Assembly (NCBI RefSeq): GCF_026130545.1
Contig: NZ_JAMOIM010000006.1
Span: forward strand, 62,001-126,000
Reading direction: 5' to 3'
DNA: 64,000 nt
Source: Lichenifustis flavocetrariae
GTDB taxonomy: Bacteria; Pseudomonadota; Alphaproteobacteria; Rhizobiales; Beijerinckiaceae
A program made the position numbers and the translations under genes. Positions within the stretch are counted from its first letter, which is position 1, and every line of letters begins with the position of its first letter. Below, one piece after another: positions 51,158 to 62,166 of this stretch. The notes under the pieces were generated by a model. That model saw nothing but the letters and a program-made list of their open reading frames with translations, did not search any database and had not been told where the DNA came from.

Positions 51158-52714
51158 TCAGGGCGCTCCTGTTCGGTAATTCACTTGCTCTGGTGCAGTG
51201 TTTCCGGACGTTGTAACCCGCTGCAGCGCGAAGACAAGCCCGATTAAGATCAATAGTAGCGTATTGTTTTCGGTTTGAGACGTTGTGGTTCGATCGACCG
51301 CATACGCAATCAACGCACACCCAATGGCTGCGCCGGTTGCAGCAAGCGGTGATTTATTGGTTATATAGATACGGAAGCTGATCCAGACTGCAACGGCGAT
51401 CATGCCGAAGAACAGCCCGAACCCAAGCACCCCGTTGTCTAGAAGGAGATTAATCCGGTAGTCGTCCATTGTTGCTTGGCCGCGGCCACCTGTGACGAAT
51501 TCACCTGCTACGCTCGCTGTACCAAACCCGTGGCCCCACAATGGGCTCTGAAAGATTTTTGGCCATGCAGTCGCCCACTGCTGTACCCTGCCCTGGTCGC
51601 TAAGCTGGGTTGTGCCATTCCCGAAAACCATCACATGAAATTTGTTTACAAATGTGACTGCAGCTGCGACGATGGTTACGGTACCGGAAGTTAGAAATAG
51701 CGCAATGCCACCAGATAGACTTTCCGGATGTAAACGGATCTTTCGGATTGCCCAAATAATCAAGAAAACGCTTAGAGCCACCATCGAACAGACGTAACCT
51801 CCTCGTGATCCTGAGTAGGTCAGCGACAGAAAACCGGCAATAAAGCTGACCAGTCCCAGGAGACGGTGTCGCCCGGAGTCTCCATGAATCAAGAAATAGG
51901 CGGCCACAGGCGCTACCATCGCCACCATCTCAGCCCATGACAGCCCAATGCTATATGCCGCGGTCGCGCGATAGATGCCGTCGCGGAATGAACCCGTTTC
52001 CGCGCCTGCATACATAGGAGTGTTTTCAATTATGTAGGCACGACTGGACGCCGGAAGGAGCTGAAACATAAACGGCTTCTGGACGTGAAATTCGATGCCG
52101 CCGAGCACGAAATCGATGATCATACAAAAAAGCATGACCTTGAGCAGCCCAACGATGTTAGCACCTTTCTCGACGAAAATTATAACGGCGAGGAATGGCA
52201 GATACCAAGTCATTGTATACTGAACGAGAACGTTTATGGTTGAGCTGGGAGCGACAGAAACGGGAAACGTCGCCACGATTAGTGCGTAATAACCTGCAGT
52301 CATATAGAAAAGTAGAGGTGCTGCCTTTAAGCGGTTAATCAACAGCGTTCTATATTTAGATGAACCGCAGATGGTTATGACAAGTGCGCCAACGAAGATG
52401 TAGAGGAAGAAACGCCGAACCGAAATGAAAGGTACACCCGGAATTATGATTGCGAGATAGAATGGAGTACAGACAGTAGCTACGAGGAAAGGGACAAACG
52501 AGCGGCGTGCCAGGCGACTAGGAACAGACCGTAGATCTGGCAGAGTCCAGAGCAGGATGAGGCCTGCCAAACCGACAATCCCAAACGGTACGCCGGCGGG
52601 GAACAGCACGCAACCGACGCCGACCACAAGACCGATGAACGCCAGGCTCCCCGCGATCAACGTCTTGCGGGCGGCCCAGCCCGTTGTTGCGAGAACGGAC
52701 GACAGCATGCTCAT
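51158..52714 (-). CDS. O-antigen polymerase/ligase family protein (Wzy/WaaL-like)
   Basis: A 518-residue product with about twelve transmembrane segments and the Wzy_C-type arrangement: a large periplasmic loop around residues 200-250, then FIAGFLSLTYSGSRGGYVCSM with the arginine found in polymerases and ligases, and a later WGHGFGTA. ATG preceded by GAGAGG. It may join or polymerise repeat units, possibly of the polymer touched by the beta-helix protein. Polymerase versus ligase cannot be told from sequence alone. Confidence 0.82.
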   Translation of the reverse strand: MSMLSSVLATTGWAARKTLIAGSLAFIGLVVGVGCVLFPAGVPFGIVGLAGLILLWTLPDLRSVPSRLARRSFVPFLVATVCTPFYLAIIIPGVPFISVRRFFLYIFVGALVITICGSSKYRTLLINRLKAAPLLFYMTAGYYALIVATFPVSVAPSSTINVLVQYTMTWYLPFLAVIIFVEKGANIVGLLKVMLFCMIIDFVLGGIEFHVQKPFMFQLLPASSRAYIIENTPMYAGAETGSFRDGIYRATAAYSIGLSWAEMVAMVAPVAAYFLIHGDSGRHRLLGLVSFIAGFLSLTYSGSRGGYVCSMVALSVFLIIWAIRKIRLHPESLSGGIALFLTSGTVTIVAAAVTFVNKFHVMVFGNGTTQLSDQGRVQQWATAWPKIFQSPLWGHGFGTASVAGEFVTGGRGQATMDDYRINLLLDNGVLGFGLFFGMIAVAVWISFRIYITNKSPLAATGAAIGCALIAYAVDRTTTSQTENNTLLLILIGLVFALQRVTTSGNTAPEQVNYRTGAP

Positions 52715-53059
52715 TCGTGCCTCTCCGGACGCCTCCTGACGTTGCGTCAGATGGCGCGACCATACATAAACGGCACCTCCCGTCCAGCGCGCATGCGATC
52801 GGCACCAAACGTGGTTATCGGAATCCTGTCTCCACCGGACCTCGGCAAGAGACTATGGGGCTACCGCTGTTCTCCAAGATTGCGGGATTGCACCGGCCTC
52901 TCGATAGGGCATGACGCGGGTTTGGTCGCGCCGAGCGGCTCACAAGCCAATAAATTCACACGTCAGTGCTAGACAACTTAGACTGAGCAATTCAAGCTCG
53001 GCTCTCCGCCGAGTGCCAGGACGAAACGCGCGTGATACATCCGAGACTGCCGGCACGTG
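52715..53059. other. Divergent intergenic region, Wzy-like and PAS-GGDEF genes
   Basis: 345 bases without a supported gene. It has an inverted repeat CTGACG-TTG-CGTCAG (52736-52750), about 22 bases ahead of the Wzy-like start, and a CTCGGC/GCCGAG hairpin (52997-53013) before the GGDEF gene. Both may be chance; no clear promoter boxes are visible. Confidence 0.45.
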
Positions 53060-54064
53060 ATGCAGCCTGACGCCGGATCGATGGGGGATGTCGCGACGCT
53101 TCATCGCGAAAAACGGTTGCACGAGCAGGCTTTTAGGCTCGTCAACATGGGCGCCTGGGAATGCGACCTTGAGACCGAGCAGCTGGCGTGGACCGATGGC
53201 GTCTACCGGCTGTTCGACATCGAGCCCGGCGCGCCGCTGAAGCGATGCCCGATCCTCGAGATGTATTTCGAGGAGTCGCGCCGACAATTGGAGGCGATCC
53301 GGGCAGAGGCCATTCGCCTGGGACGCCCATTCGCGCTCGACGTCCGGGTGCGGACGGCCAAAAATGAGAGCCGTTGGCTGCGGATCACGGCCGATGTCGC
53401 CTTGGAGCGAGGGCGTCCCGTTCGGCTGTTTGGCGCCAAGCAGGACATCACACGCGAACGGGAGGAATGGGAACGCCTGCGCCACATGGCCGAACGTGAT
53501 CCGCTGACGGGACTGGCGAATCGCCGCCTCTTCGACGCGCATTTTCGGGAGATGGTCAGCGACGGGATCAACCATGCCTTCGTGTCGGCGCTGGTCCTGA
53601 TCGATCTCGACCGGTTCAAGCAGGTCAATGACCATCTCGGCCATGCCGCCGGAGACGAGTGCCTGCGTCAGGTGGCGATCCGGCTGCAAAAGGCACTTCC
53701 GGATGCCGCGCTGATCGCCCGCCTGGGCGGGGACGAGTTTGCCGTACTGCTTCGAGCGCCGCTCGATGCGGCCGGGATCGCAAGATTGCTGAAGCGGGCG
53801 TCCCTCGCATTGTGCCGGCCGCTCGCCTGGAACGGCACTCACATGGACTTCGGCGTCTCGATCGGGGCCGCAGTTCTGCGGCAGCCGCCTGGCTTTAAGC
53901 TCTCGAACCTGTTCAACCGCGCGGATGCCGCCCTCTATGCGGCCAAGGCAAAGGGCGGAAACAGCGTCAATATCGATGGGGCCGCCGTGACGGTAAAGCC
54001 CTCCCGCTTCGGCCGCGCCCGGATCGATCCGCCGCCGTTGACCGGCGGGCCAGTCATGCCTTGA
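53060..54064 (+). CDS. PAS-GGDEF diguanylate cyclase
   Basis: A 334-residue cytosolic signal protein. Residues about 20-130 form a PAS/PAC domain (LHEQAFRLVNMGAWECDLETEQLAW, WLRITADVALERGRPVRLFGAKQDITR). The rest is GGDEF: RDPLTGLANRRLFD, the active-site LGGDEFAVL and KGGNSVN. An intact GGDEF signature means it probably makes cyclic di-GMP, perhaps to influence motility or polysaccharide, both encoded in this window. No upstream I-site (RxxD) is obvious at the usual spacing. Start at the ATG; an adjacent GTG also fits. Confidence 0.88.
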   Translation: MQPDAGSMGDVATLHREKRLHEQAFRLVNMGAWECDLETEQLAWTDGVYRLFDIEPGAPLKRCPILEMYFEESRRQLEAIRAEAIRLGRPFALDVRVRTAKNESRWLRITADVALERGRPVRLFGAKQDITREREEWERLRHMAERDPLTGLANRRLFDAHFREMVSDGINHAFVSALVLIDLDRFKQVNDHLGHAAGDECLRQVAIRLQKALPDAALIARLGGDEFAVLLRAPLDAAGIARLLKRASLALCRPLAWNGTHMDFGVSIGAAVLRQPPGFKLSNLFNRADAALYAAKAKGGNSVNIDGAAVTVKPSRFGRARIDPPPLTGGPVMP

Positions 54065-54142
54065 TGTTTTTCGGGCTGCGGGTATCTCGCCCTTGAACAG
54101 AGGACGCGTTTCGCGCCATCTCCAGACTGGAGGAGCCATCCG

Positions 54143-56188
54143 ATGAGCTTTCGGTCGATCTATGCCCACGGCTTCGCACGCGTCGCCGCTTGCACCACCT
54201 CTGTGGACCTCGCGAACCCGGCCGCGAATGCCGCCACCATTCTGAAAACCTTGCAGGCCTGCCATGCGCGGGGGGTCGCGCTCGCACTTTTTCCGGAACT
54301 CGGGGTCTCGGGCTACGCCATCGACGATCTCCTGATGCAGGATACGTTGCTCGCGGCCACAGAAGCCGCACTTGGCACGATCGCGGCGGGTTCGAAGGAT
54401 CTTCTGCCGTTGATCCTGGTCGGCGCGCCCCTGCGGCATGGGTCGCGGCTCTACAATTGTGCCGTCGCGATCCATCGCGGCGCCATCCTGGGCGTCGTGC
54501 CGAAGACGCATCTGCCCAACTACCGGGAGTTCTACGAGCATCGCCACTTCGCCTCCGGCGAAGGCCTGGAAGGCGAAGCGATCGAGATCGGGGGCGCGCT
54601 CGTGCCCTTCGGTCCGGACCTCCTTTTCCAGGCGGCGGACCGGCCCGACTTCACGGTGCATGTCGAGATCTGCGAGGATGTCTGGATTCCGATGCCGCCG
54701 AGCGGCGTCGGGGCCCTTGCGGGCGCCACCGTGCTGGCGAACCTGTCGGCCAGCAACATCACGGTCGGCAAGGCCGACACCCGCAAGCTGCTCAGCCAAT
54801 CGCAATCGGCCCGCTGTCTCGCGGCCTATCTTTACGCCGCCGGCGGCCGCGGCGAGTCGACCACCGACCTCGCGTGGGACGGTCAGACATCGATCTTCGA
54901 GAATGGCGTCACGCTGGCCGAGAGCCCGCGCTTCCCCGAGGGCGATCAGATGACCGTCGCGGATCTCGACCTCGACCTCTTGCGCCAGGAACGCATCCGG
55001 CAGGGAACCTTCGAAGACAACCGGCGCCATTTCGGCATCGGAAGCGGCACGTTTCGAACCGTGACGTTCACGCTCGATCCTCCGCTGACCGATATCGGAT
55101 TCGAGCGGCACATCGAGCGCTTCCCCTTCGTGCCGGCCGATCCCGCGCGGCTGAACCAGGATTGCTATGAGGCCTACAACATCCAGGTCTCGGGACTGCA
55201 GCAGCGGTTGGAGGCAATCAAGACCAACCGCATCGTCATCGGCGTCTCGGGCGGCCTTGACTCGACGCATGCGCTGATCGTCGCCGCCAAGGCCATGGAC
55301 CGGCTGGGCCTGCCGCGTTCCAACATCCTGGGCTTCACCATGCCGGGCTTCGCCACCGGGGAGGAGACCAAGGGCAATGCCTGGGCCCTGATGCGCGCGC
55401 TGGGGATCACGGCGGAGGAACTCGACATCAAGCCGGCCGCCCGGCAGATGCTCGCCGATCTCCGTCATCCCTTCGCGGACGGCAAGCCGGCCTATGACGT
55501 CACGTTCGAGAACGTGCAGGCGGGTCTCCGCACCGACTACCTGTTCCGCCTCGCGAACCACAGGGGGGCCATCGTGCTCGGCACGGGCGACCTCTCCGAG
55601 CTGGCGCTCGGCTGGTGCACCTACGGGGTCGGCGATCAGATGTCGCATTACAACGTCAATTCCGGCGTGCCGAAGACGCTGATCCAACACCTGATTCGCT
55701 GGGTGATCAGCTCGGGCCAGTTCGAGGGCGAGGTCAATGCGACGCTCGACGCGATCCTGTCGACCGAGATCTCGCCCGAACTCGTGCCGGCCGCGGCCGG
55801 CGAAAAGCCGCAGAGCACGGAAGCCAAGGTCGGGCCCTATGCGTTGCAGGACTTCAACCTGTTCTACACGCTGCGCCACGGGTTCAAGCCTTCCAAGATC
55901 GCCTTCCTGGCCCTGATGGCCTGGGAGGACGTCGAGCGCGGGTCATGGCCACCCGGCTTCCCGGCGGACAAGCGCGGGGCCTATGGGTTGCCGGCCATCC
56001 GTCACTGGCTGACCGACTTCCTCAGCCGCTTCTTCGGTTTCAGCCAGTTCAAGCGCTCCGCCATGCCGAACGGCCCCAAGGTCTCGGCCGGCGGTTCCCT
56101 TTCGCCGCGCGGCGACTGGCGCGCCCCGTCGGACGGGAATGCGAAAGCCTGGCTCCAGGAGCTGGAGGCCAACGTTCCGAAGGCGTGA
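54143..56188 (+). CDS. nadE: Glutamine-dependent NAD+ synthetase
   Basis: NadE converts deamido-NAD+ to NAD+ using ATP and ammonia from glutamine. The 681-residue two-domain form has an N-terminal nitrilase-like amidase ([27 protein letters not shown] and the catalytic cysteine in EICEDVW) and a C-terminal PP-loop synthetase with [37 protein letters not shown]. The length is normal for the fused type. GGAGGAG precedes the ATG. The opposite strand is open for nearly its whole length; that is a shadow. Confidence 0.96.
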   Translation: MSFRSIYAHGFARVAACTTSVDLANPAANAATILKTLQACHARGVALALFPELGVSGYAIDDLLMQDTLLAATEAALGTIAAGSKDLLPLILVGAPLRHGSRLYNCAVAIHRGAILGVVPKTHLPNYREFYEHRHFASGEGLEGEAIEIGGALVPFGPDLLFQAADRPDFTVHVEICEDVWIPMPPSGVGALAGATVLANLSASNITVGKADTRKLLSQSQSARCLAAYLYAAGGRGESTTDLAWDGQTSIFENGVTLAESPRFPEGDQMTVADLDLDLLRQERIRQGTFEDNRRHFGIGSGTFRTVTFTLDPPLTDIGFERHIERFPFVPADPARLNQDCYEAYNIQVSGLQQRLEAIKTNRIVIGVSGGLDSTHALIVAAKAMDRLGLPRSNILGFTMPGFATGEETKGNAWALMRALGITAEELDIKPAARQMLADLRHPFADGKPAYDVTFENVQAGLRTDYLFRLANHRGAIVLGTGDLSELALGWCTYGVGDQMSHYNVNSGVPKTLIQHLIRWVISSGQFEGEVNATLDAILSTEISPELVPAAAGEKPQSTEAKVGPYALQDFNLFYTLRHGFKPSKIAFLALMAWEDVERGSWPPGFPADKRGAYGLPAIRHWLTDFLSRFFGFSQFKRSAMPNGPKVSAGGSLSPRGDWRAPSDGNAKAWLQELEANVPKA

Positions 56189-56244
56189 GATCGCCCGGCG
56201 ACGAGGCCAAGCGGTTTGCGAATTCCTCCACGGGCCGACTAGGA

Positions 56245-57132
56245 TCATCCGGTGCTTTGAGGATGAGGCTCCGTGGCCTCGTGCAGCAGCCAATCGAGCA
56301 ACTCATTTTCGGCGCGGCCGAGACTTCGCCCGGCCGCGTAGGTGACGAAATGGCCGGCCTGGTGGGACAATGCGATTGTCGAGAGCGCGATCAGGCTGCC
56401 GTCCGCCAGGGAGGCGCTCGCGAGTGCCTGGGCTCCGAGGAGCACGCCGGATCCATGGCGCGCTGCTTCATAAGCGATGATGAAGCTGTCGCATCGCAGG
56501 ACTGTCTCCCGCGCGGGTGACAGGCGGGCCGCGGCAAACCAGTCCGGCCACATCTCGCGCGCGCCGGTGACCGAAAGCAGCGGCAATGTCGTCCAATCGC
56601 CGCTAGGTCCGATCCTTTCGATGAGGCGCGGCGCGGCCATCGGAAGCAGCCGCTCCATGGTCAACCGATGGCTGCTGCGACCGGGAAACGACCCGGTTCC
56701 GAAGCGCAGATCGAAATCGGTCGCGCTTGCTTCATAGTCGGCCGGAACCGACATGGTCGTCAGCGTCAGGCGGATGCGCGGCAGGGCGGCCTGAAGCCGG
56801 ACCAGCCTGGGCGCGAGCCACAGCGCCATGAAGGAAATCGGGCCACAGAGGGTCAATGTCGCGCGACGGTCCGGTCCGAAGAGGGCTTGCGTGCTGCGGC
56901 CCAACGAGCCGAATGCGGCCTGCACGTGCGGCAGATAGGCGGCGCCATCCAGGGTCAGCTCGACGCCTCGGGGAAGGCGCCGGAACAGCGGCCGGCCCAG
57001 TTCCGCCTCGAGCAGTTTGATATGCTGACTGACGGCCGCCTGGGTCAGGCCGAGCTCATGTCCGGCCGCGGTGAAGTTCAGGGTTCGCGCGGCGCATTCG
57101 AATGAACGGAGCCGGTCGAGGGCAGGAAGCAT
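56245..57132 (-). CDS. LysR-family transcriptional regulator, divergent from the TmpA-like gene
   Basis: A 295-residue GcvA-like regulator: the N-terminal winged helix-turn-helix (MLPALDRLRSFECAARTLNFTAAGHELGLTQAAVSQHIKLLE) and a periplasmic-binding-like effector domain. The ATG at 57132 gives the normal family N-terminus; a TTG three codons upstream is also in frame. Divergence from the phosphonate dioxygenase gene suggests it controls that pair, with its ligand a substrate such as a phosphonate or betaine. This is inference from gene order. Confidence 0.88.
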   Translation of the reverse strand: MLPALDRLRSFECAARTLNFTAAGHELGLTQAAVSQHIKLLEAELGRPLFRRLPRGVELTLDGAAYLPHVQAAFGSLGRSTQALFGPDRRATLTLCGPISFMALWLAPRLVRLQAALPRIRLTLTTMSVPADYEASATDFDLRFGTGSFPGRSSHRLTMERLLPMAAPRLIERIGPSGDWTTLPLLSVTGAREMWPDWFAAARLSPARETVLRCDSFIIAYEAARHGSGVLLGAQALASASLADGSLIALSTIALSHQAGHFVTYAAGRSLGRAENELLDWLLHEATEPHPQSTG

Positions 57133-57161
57133 CTGAGCCAATCATAAGAAAAACATTGTCT

Positions 57162-58977
<1,816 letters not shown>

Positions 58978-59013
58978 AGACACTGCCCGACGCGGACCCG
59001 GCCGGGCGCGCCG

Positions 59014-59280
59014 CTACGGTTTTGCGTGCCGTTTGCATGTCAGGCCCGCAGGCGTACAGGCGATGCCCGGGGTCGAGCACGCGGCATGGCCGTCGCTCGA
59101 CGCGCAAATGACGCAGCCGTTGGTCCACTCCAGGCAGCCCGGATTCTGCCGGCCATATCCTTGAATCGACAGCGGCGACCCTTGTTTCAGGGCCGGCGTC
59201 TTGAAGCTATCGGCGCTGGCCGGCGTGAGGCCCATCGCGAGCATCGGGATGAGAAGCAGACGGCGTGCAAAAAGGATCAT
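59014..59280 (-). CDS. Small secreted six-cysteine protein, function unknown
   Basis: About 88 residues from the ATG at 59280. The signal peptide is MILFARRLLLIPMLAMGLTPASADS. The mature protein has six cysteines in 35 residues (PGCLEWTNGCVICASSDGHAACSTPGIACTPAGLTC), a pattern that would make three disulfides. I do not recognise the family. It is convergent with the tmpB-like gene, 36 bases away, and divergent from dps. Confidence 0.65.
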   Translation of the reverse strand: MILFARRLLLIPMLAMGLTPASADSFKTPALKQGSPLSIQGYGRQNPGCLEWTNGCVICASSDGHAACSTPGIACTPAGLTCKRHAKP

Positions 59281-59455
59281 GGTCCCGGTATAGCCTGAGC
59301 GGTCAGCGTCGGCACGGCCGATGTTTCGTTTTCCGGCGTTCATCCTTGTCCATCGGGGTTGCAGCTGAGGAACCTTCCTGCCCGGCGGCGCGTCTGAGGA
59401 GCGATGCTACGCCTGATGGACGTGGTGTCGTCCGACCAGCAATGAGGGGGCACAT

Positions 59456-59995
59456 ATGGCGACTTCCACCAGCAAGCAGGCGACGGATCAGGATCCGGTC
59501 GCGCTCCGCACGCCGAACGACCTTGGGGACAATGCCACGAGCGCGATCGCGGCCGAGGTGAACAAGCTCGTCGCCGACGCTTTCGCGCTTTACGTGAAAA
59601 CGAAGAATTTTCACTGGCACATGTCCGGGCCGCATTTTCGCGACTATCATCTGATGCTCGACGAGCAGTCGGAGCAGATTTTTGCGACGACCGATCCGTT
59701 GGCCGAACGCGTCCGCAAGCTCGGTCAGAAGACCCTTCGGTCGATCGGCAACATCAACGAGATCACACGCGTCAAGAACAACGATGCCGATTTCGTGTCG
59801 CCGCTCGACATGCTCAAAGAGCTCTGCGCAGACAACAAGGCGATGGCGGCCAACATGCGCAAAGCGCATGAAATCTGCGACGACCACAAGGACGTTGCCA
59901 CTGCGAGCCTGCTCGAAGTCTATATCGACGAGACCGAGCGCCGGACGTGGTTCCTGTTCGAGGCGATCCAGGGCGCCGACCCGACGGGCCACTGA
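59456..59995 (+). CDS. dps: Dps-family ferritin-like DNA-protection protein
   Basis: Dps shells store iron and protect DNA in starvation and oxidative stress. The 179-residue product has the inter-subunit ferroxidase residues in place: H53, H65, D69, D80 and E84 (KNFHWHMSG-HFRDYHLMLDEQSEQIFATTDPLAERVR), each two positions after the E. coli Dps numbers. An N-terminal Asn/Asp-rich tail (about 1-28) may contact DNA. A GAGGGGGC lies ahead of the ATG. Confidence 0.95.
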   Translation: MATSTSKQATDQDPVALRTPNDLGDNATSAIAAEVNKLVADAFALYVKTKNFHWHMSGPHFRDYHLMLDEQSEQIFATTDPLAERVRKLGQKTLRSIGNINEITRVKNNDADFVSPLDMLKELCADNKAMAANMRKAHEICDDHKDVATASLLEVYIDETERRTWFLFEAIQGADPTGH

Positions 59996-60082
59996 CCAAC
60001 GCGTGAGAGGCGTGGCGCTTCCCGCTTGTCCTTTGAACGGCGAGCGTGGAGAAGGGACAGACGATCAATCGGTGACCCTCGC

Positions 60083-60988
60083 GTGCGCCATTCCTATCAT
60101 GTCGTAGATGTCTTCACGGATACGGCGCTGGCCGGTAATCCGCTTGCCGTCGTTCTCGATGCCGGGGATATTCCGAGCGATCGCTGCCAAGCCATCGCCC
60201 GGGAGTTCAACCTCTCCGAGACCGTGTTCGTGGAAGACCCGCGCGACCCGGTCAACACCGCCAGATTGCGCATTTTCACGCCGATGCGTGAACTCCCGTT
60301 TGCCGGGCACCCTACGGTCGGGACTGCAGCACTGCTCGCGCTGCTACGGGCGCCTGAAATCCTTCTCCGGCAAGATCTCTCCGTCGTGTTGGAGGAATCG
60401 ATCGGGCCGATCGAATGCACCGTGCGACGTGTCAGGGGGCAGGTGCGGGCGAGCTTCACGCTGCCGAAACTCCCTGTCCGGAGCAGCGAGGCGCTGACGC
60501 CCGAAGTGCTGGCCCGCGCGCTTGGCCTGCCCTCGGAGGCGATCGGGATGGACGGGCATGCCGTGGGCGTCTTCTCGGCGGGCGTCCCGTTCCATTGCGT
60601 TCCCGTGCGACCAGGTGCGATGGCTCAATGCCGGCCGAACATTGCACTCTGGCCGGACCTGCTCCCTCCAGACGGACCGCAAGCGATTTTCGTCTATTCT
60701 CGGGACATCGAGGCTCCCTCGTCCGCCTACCGGGCCCGTATGTTTTCGCCGGCCTTCGGCATTGGTGAGGACCCGGCGACCGGCTCGGCGGTTGCGGCTT
60801 TCGCGGGCGCCGTGATGGCCTACGAGCGGCCTACCGATGGAGATCATACGCTGGTGATCGAGCAGGGCTACGAGATGGGCCGCCCCAGCCTGATCACGCT
60901 CGGGTTGAATGTCGAGAATGGCGCGCTCGTCTCCGCGTCGATCGGCGGCGGCACCGTGCGGATCGCCGAAGGGACGCTGCACCTGTGA
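60083..60988 (+). CDS. PhzF-family isomerase/epimerase
   Basis: A 301-residue protein from a GTG at 60083; the normal family N-terminus YHVVDVFTDTALAGNPLAVVLDAG supports this start over earlier TTG codons. The catalytic glutamate is E46 (FNLSETVFVED); the second half carries MFSPAFGIGEDPATGSAVAAFAG with its conserved GxDPATGS. PhzF-like proteins isomerise small metabolites; the substrate is unknown. Its stop overlaps the start of the NUDIX gene. Confidence 0.9.
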   Translation: MRHSYHVVDVFTDTALAGNPLAVVLDAGDIPSDRCQAIAREFNLSETVFVEDPRDPVNTARLRIFTPMRELPFAGHPTVGTAALLALLRAPEILLRQDLSVVLEESIGPIECTVRRVRGQVRASFTLPKLPVRSSEALTPEVLARALGLPSEAIGMDGHAVGVFSAGVPFHCVPVRPGAMAQCRPNIALWPDLLPPDGPQAIFVYSRDIEAPSSAYRARMFSPAFGIGEDPATGSAVAAFAGAVMAYERPTDGDHTLVIEQGYEMGRPSLITLGLNVENGALVSASIGGGTVRIAEGTLHL

Positions 60989-61710
60989 GGCCTCACCGGA
61001 TCGTCGAAGCGAGCGGGGTCGAATGCGATCTGATCGACGTCCCGTGGGACTTCGCGCGCGAGCGCGCGGACGACATCGAGCGCAACTGGCGTGCCCGAAC
61101 GGCGGCGACCCCCGACCTCTTCAATGGCCGCGTGCTCTTGCTCCATGACGGCGACCTGCAGCCGGGCGACGATGGCCGGCCGGTGTTTCGCGGCCATTGT
61201 TTCGAGACGGAGTTCAAGCCCTTCCTGGCCTGGCGCGATCTCGGCTTCCCGCCCATCGGCGTGCGCAATTGCTTCGCCATGGCGGCGCTGGAGAGTGCCG
61301 ACGGTGCCTTTATTCTCGGCGAGATGAACACCCATACGGCGCCGGCCGGGCAGATCTACTTCCCCTCCGGCACGCCCGACCATAAGGATCTCGTCGGCCG
61401 AAGGCTCGATCTCGAGGCCAGCGCGCGCCGCGAACTGGAAGAAGAAACCGGCCTCCGCCCGGAGGAGCTCGCGTTCGCCGACGGCTTCACTCTGCTGATC
61501 AGCCCCACCCGGCTCTGCTGCATGAAGCGCATCCTCTCCCCCGAGACCGCCGATGTGCTGGTCGCCCGGATCCATCGCTGGCTCGCGCAGGACCCCAAGC
61601 CGGAACTCGCCCGCATGCATATCGTGCGCGAGGACGCCGACATCACGTCCACCATGCCGGCCTTTATGGTTGCCTATCTCAAGTACCGGTTCGGCACCGA
61701 CGAAGACTGA
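60985..61710 (+). CDS. NUDIX-fold hydrolase
   Basis: The 241-residue product from a GTG overlapping the PhzF stop (GTGA). The NUDIX core is only partly canonical: the second half is REUXEEXGU-like at 149-157 (RELEEETGL), but the expected first E is not at the usual spacing. This form is seen in alphaproteobacterial NUDIX proteins of unknown substrate. Translational coupling with PhzF suggests a shared pathway. Confidence 0.8.
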   Translation: MRPHRIVEASGVECDLIDVPWDFARERADDIERNWRARTAATPDLFNGRVLLLHDGDLQPGDDGRPVFRGHCFETEFKPFLAWRDLGFPPIGVRNCFAMAALESADGAFILGEMNTHTAPAGQIYFPSGTPDHKDLVGRRLDLEASARRELEEETGLRPEELAFADGFTLLISPTRLCCMKRILSPETADVLVARIHRWLAQDPKPELARMHIVREDADITSTMPAFMVAYLKYRFGTDED

Positions 61711-61746
61711 GCTCGCAGCCGATATCGCCAGACAGACGCTTGCAAC

Positions 61747-62094
61747 TCATTGAGGATAGCCGTGCCGGGCTTTCGAGCTGCGCACCAGGGCGGAGGCCTG
61801 GGCATCATGGCCGGCCGCACAGGCCGCGGCCGCCTGGGCGATTTCGCTCTGGATGCGATGATAGACCGGCAGGCCGATATTGCCGCTCCGATAGTCGTTG
61901 TCCTGGATCGCCTGCCAGCGCGCGACCTCGCCCGAACAGCCCTGGCCCTCAGGCAGTTGAAATCCCTGCGGCGTGTAGGGCTGCGTCGCGTAATTCGGGT
62001 TCGGATCAGCCGCCGGCTGACCGGCCGCCCCGTGGACCGCACAGGCCAGGGCGATCAGGCCACTGCAAACGAACACAATGGGACGATACGCCAT
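61747..62094 (-). CDS. Small exported protein, function unknown
   Basis: A 115-residue product with a signal peptide (MAYRPIVFVCSGLIALACAVHGAAGQ) and a Tyr/Pro/Gln-rich mature part; the two cysteines (GQGCSG and AACAAG) could form one disulfide. I do not know the family. Its Shine-Dalgarno (AGGAG) lies within a strong hairpin at 62099-62120. Confidence 0.65.
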   Translation of the reverse strand: MAYRPIVFVCSGLIALACAVHGAAGQPAADPNPNYATQPYTPQGFQLPEGQGCSGEVARWQAIQDNDYRSGNIGLPVYHRIQSEIAQAAAACAAGHDAQASALVRSSKARHGYPQ

Positions 62095-62098
62095 GAGA

Positions 62099-62120
62099 GC
62101 GGCTCCTGATTCGGAGCCGC
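62099..62120 (-). promoter_or_regulatory. Hairpin that may sequester the ribosome-binding site
   Basis: On the minus strand GCGGCTCC pairs with GGAGCCGC (8 bp) around GAATCA, and the second arm includes the AGGAG that serves the ATG at 62094. Translation of the following gene could be blocked until the hairpin opens. No U-run follows, so it is not a standard terminator. Confidence 0.5.
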
Positions 62121-62166
62121 CAAATTAAACGCCCCGACGCGCGACTCCAAACGCGTCGGCCCCGTC

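Noticed and set aside
52940-55879. 979-codon minus-strand open frame
   Set aside because: Shadow of the GGDEF and nadE genes, both with intact motifs; the frame spans two unrelated plus-strand genes.
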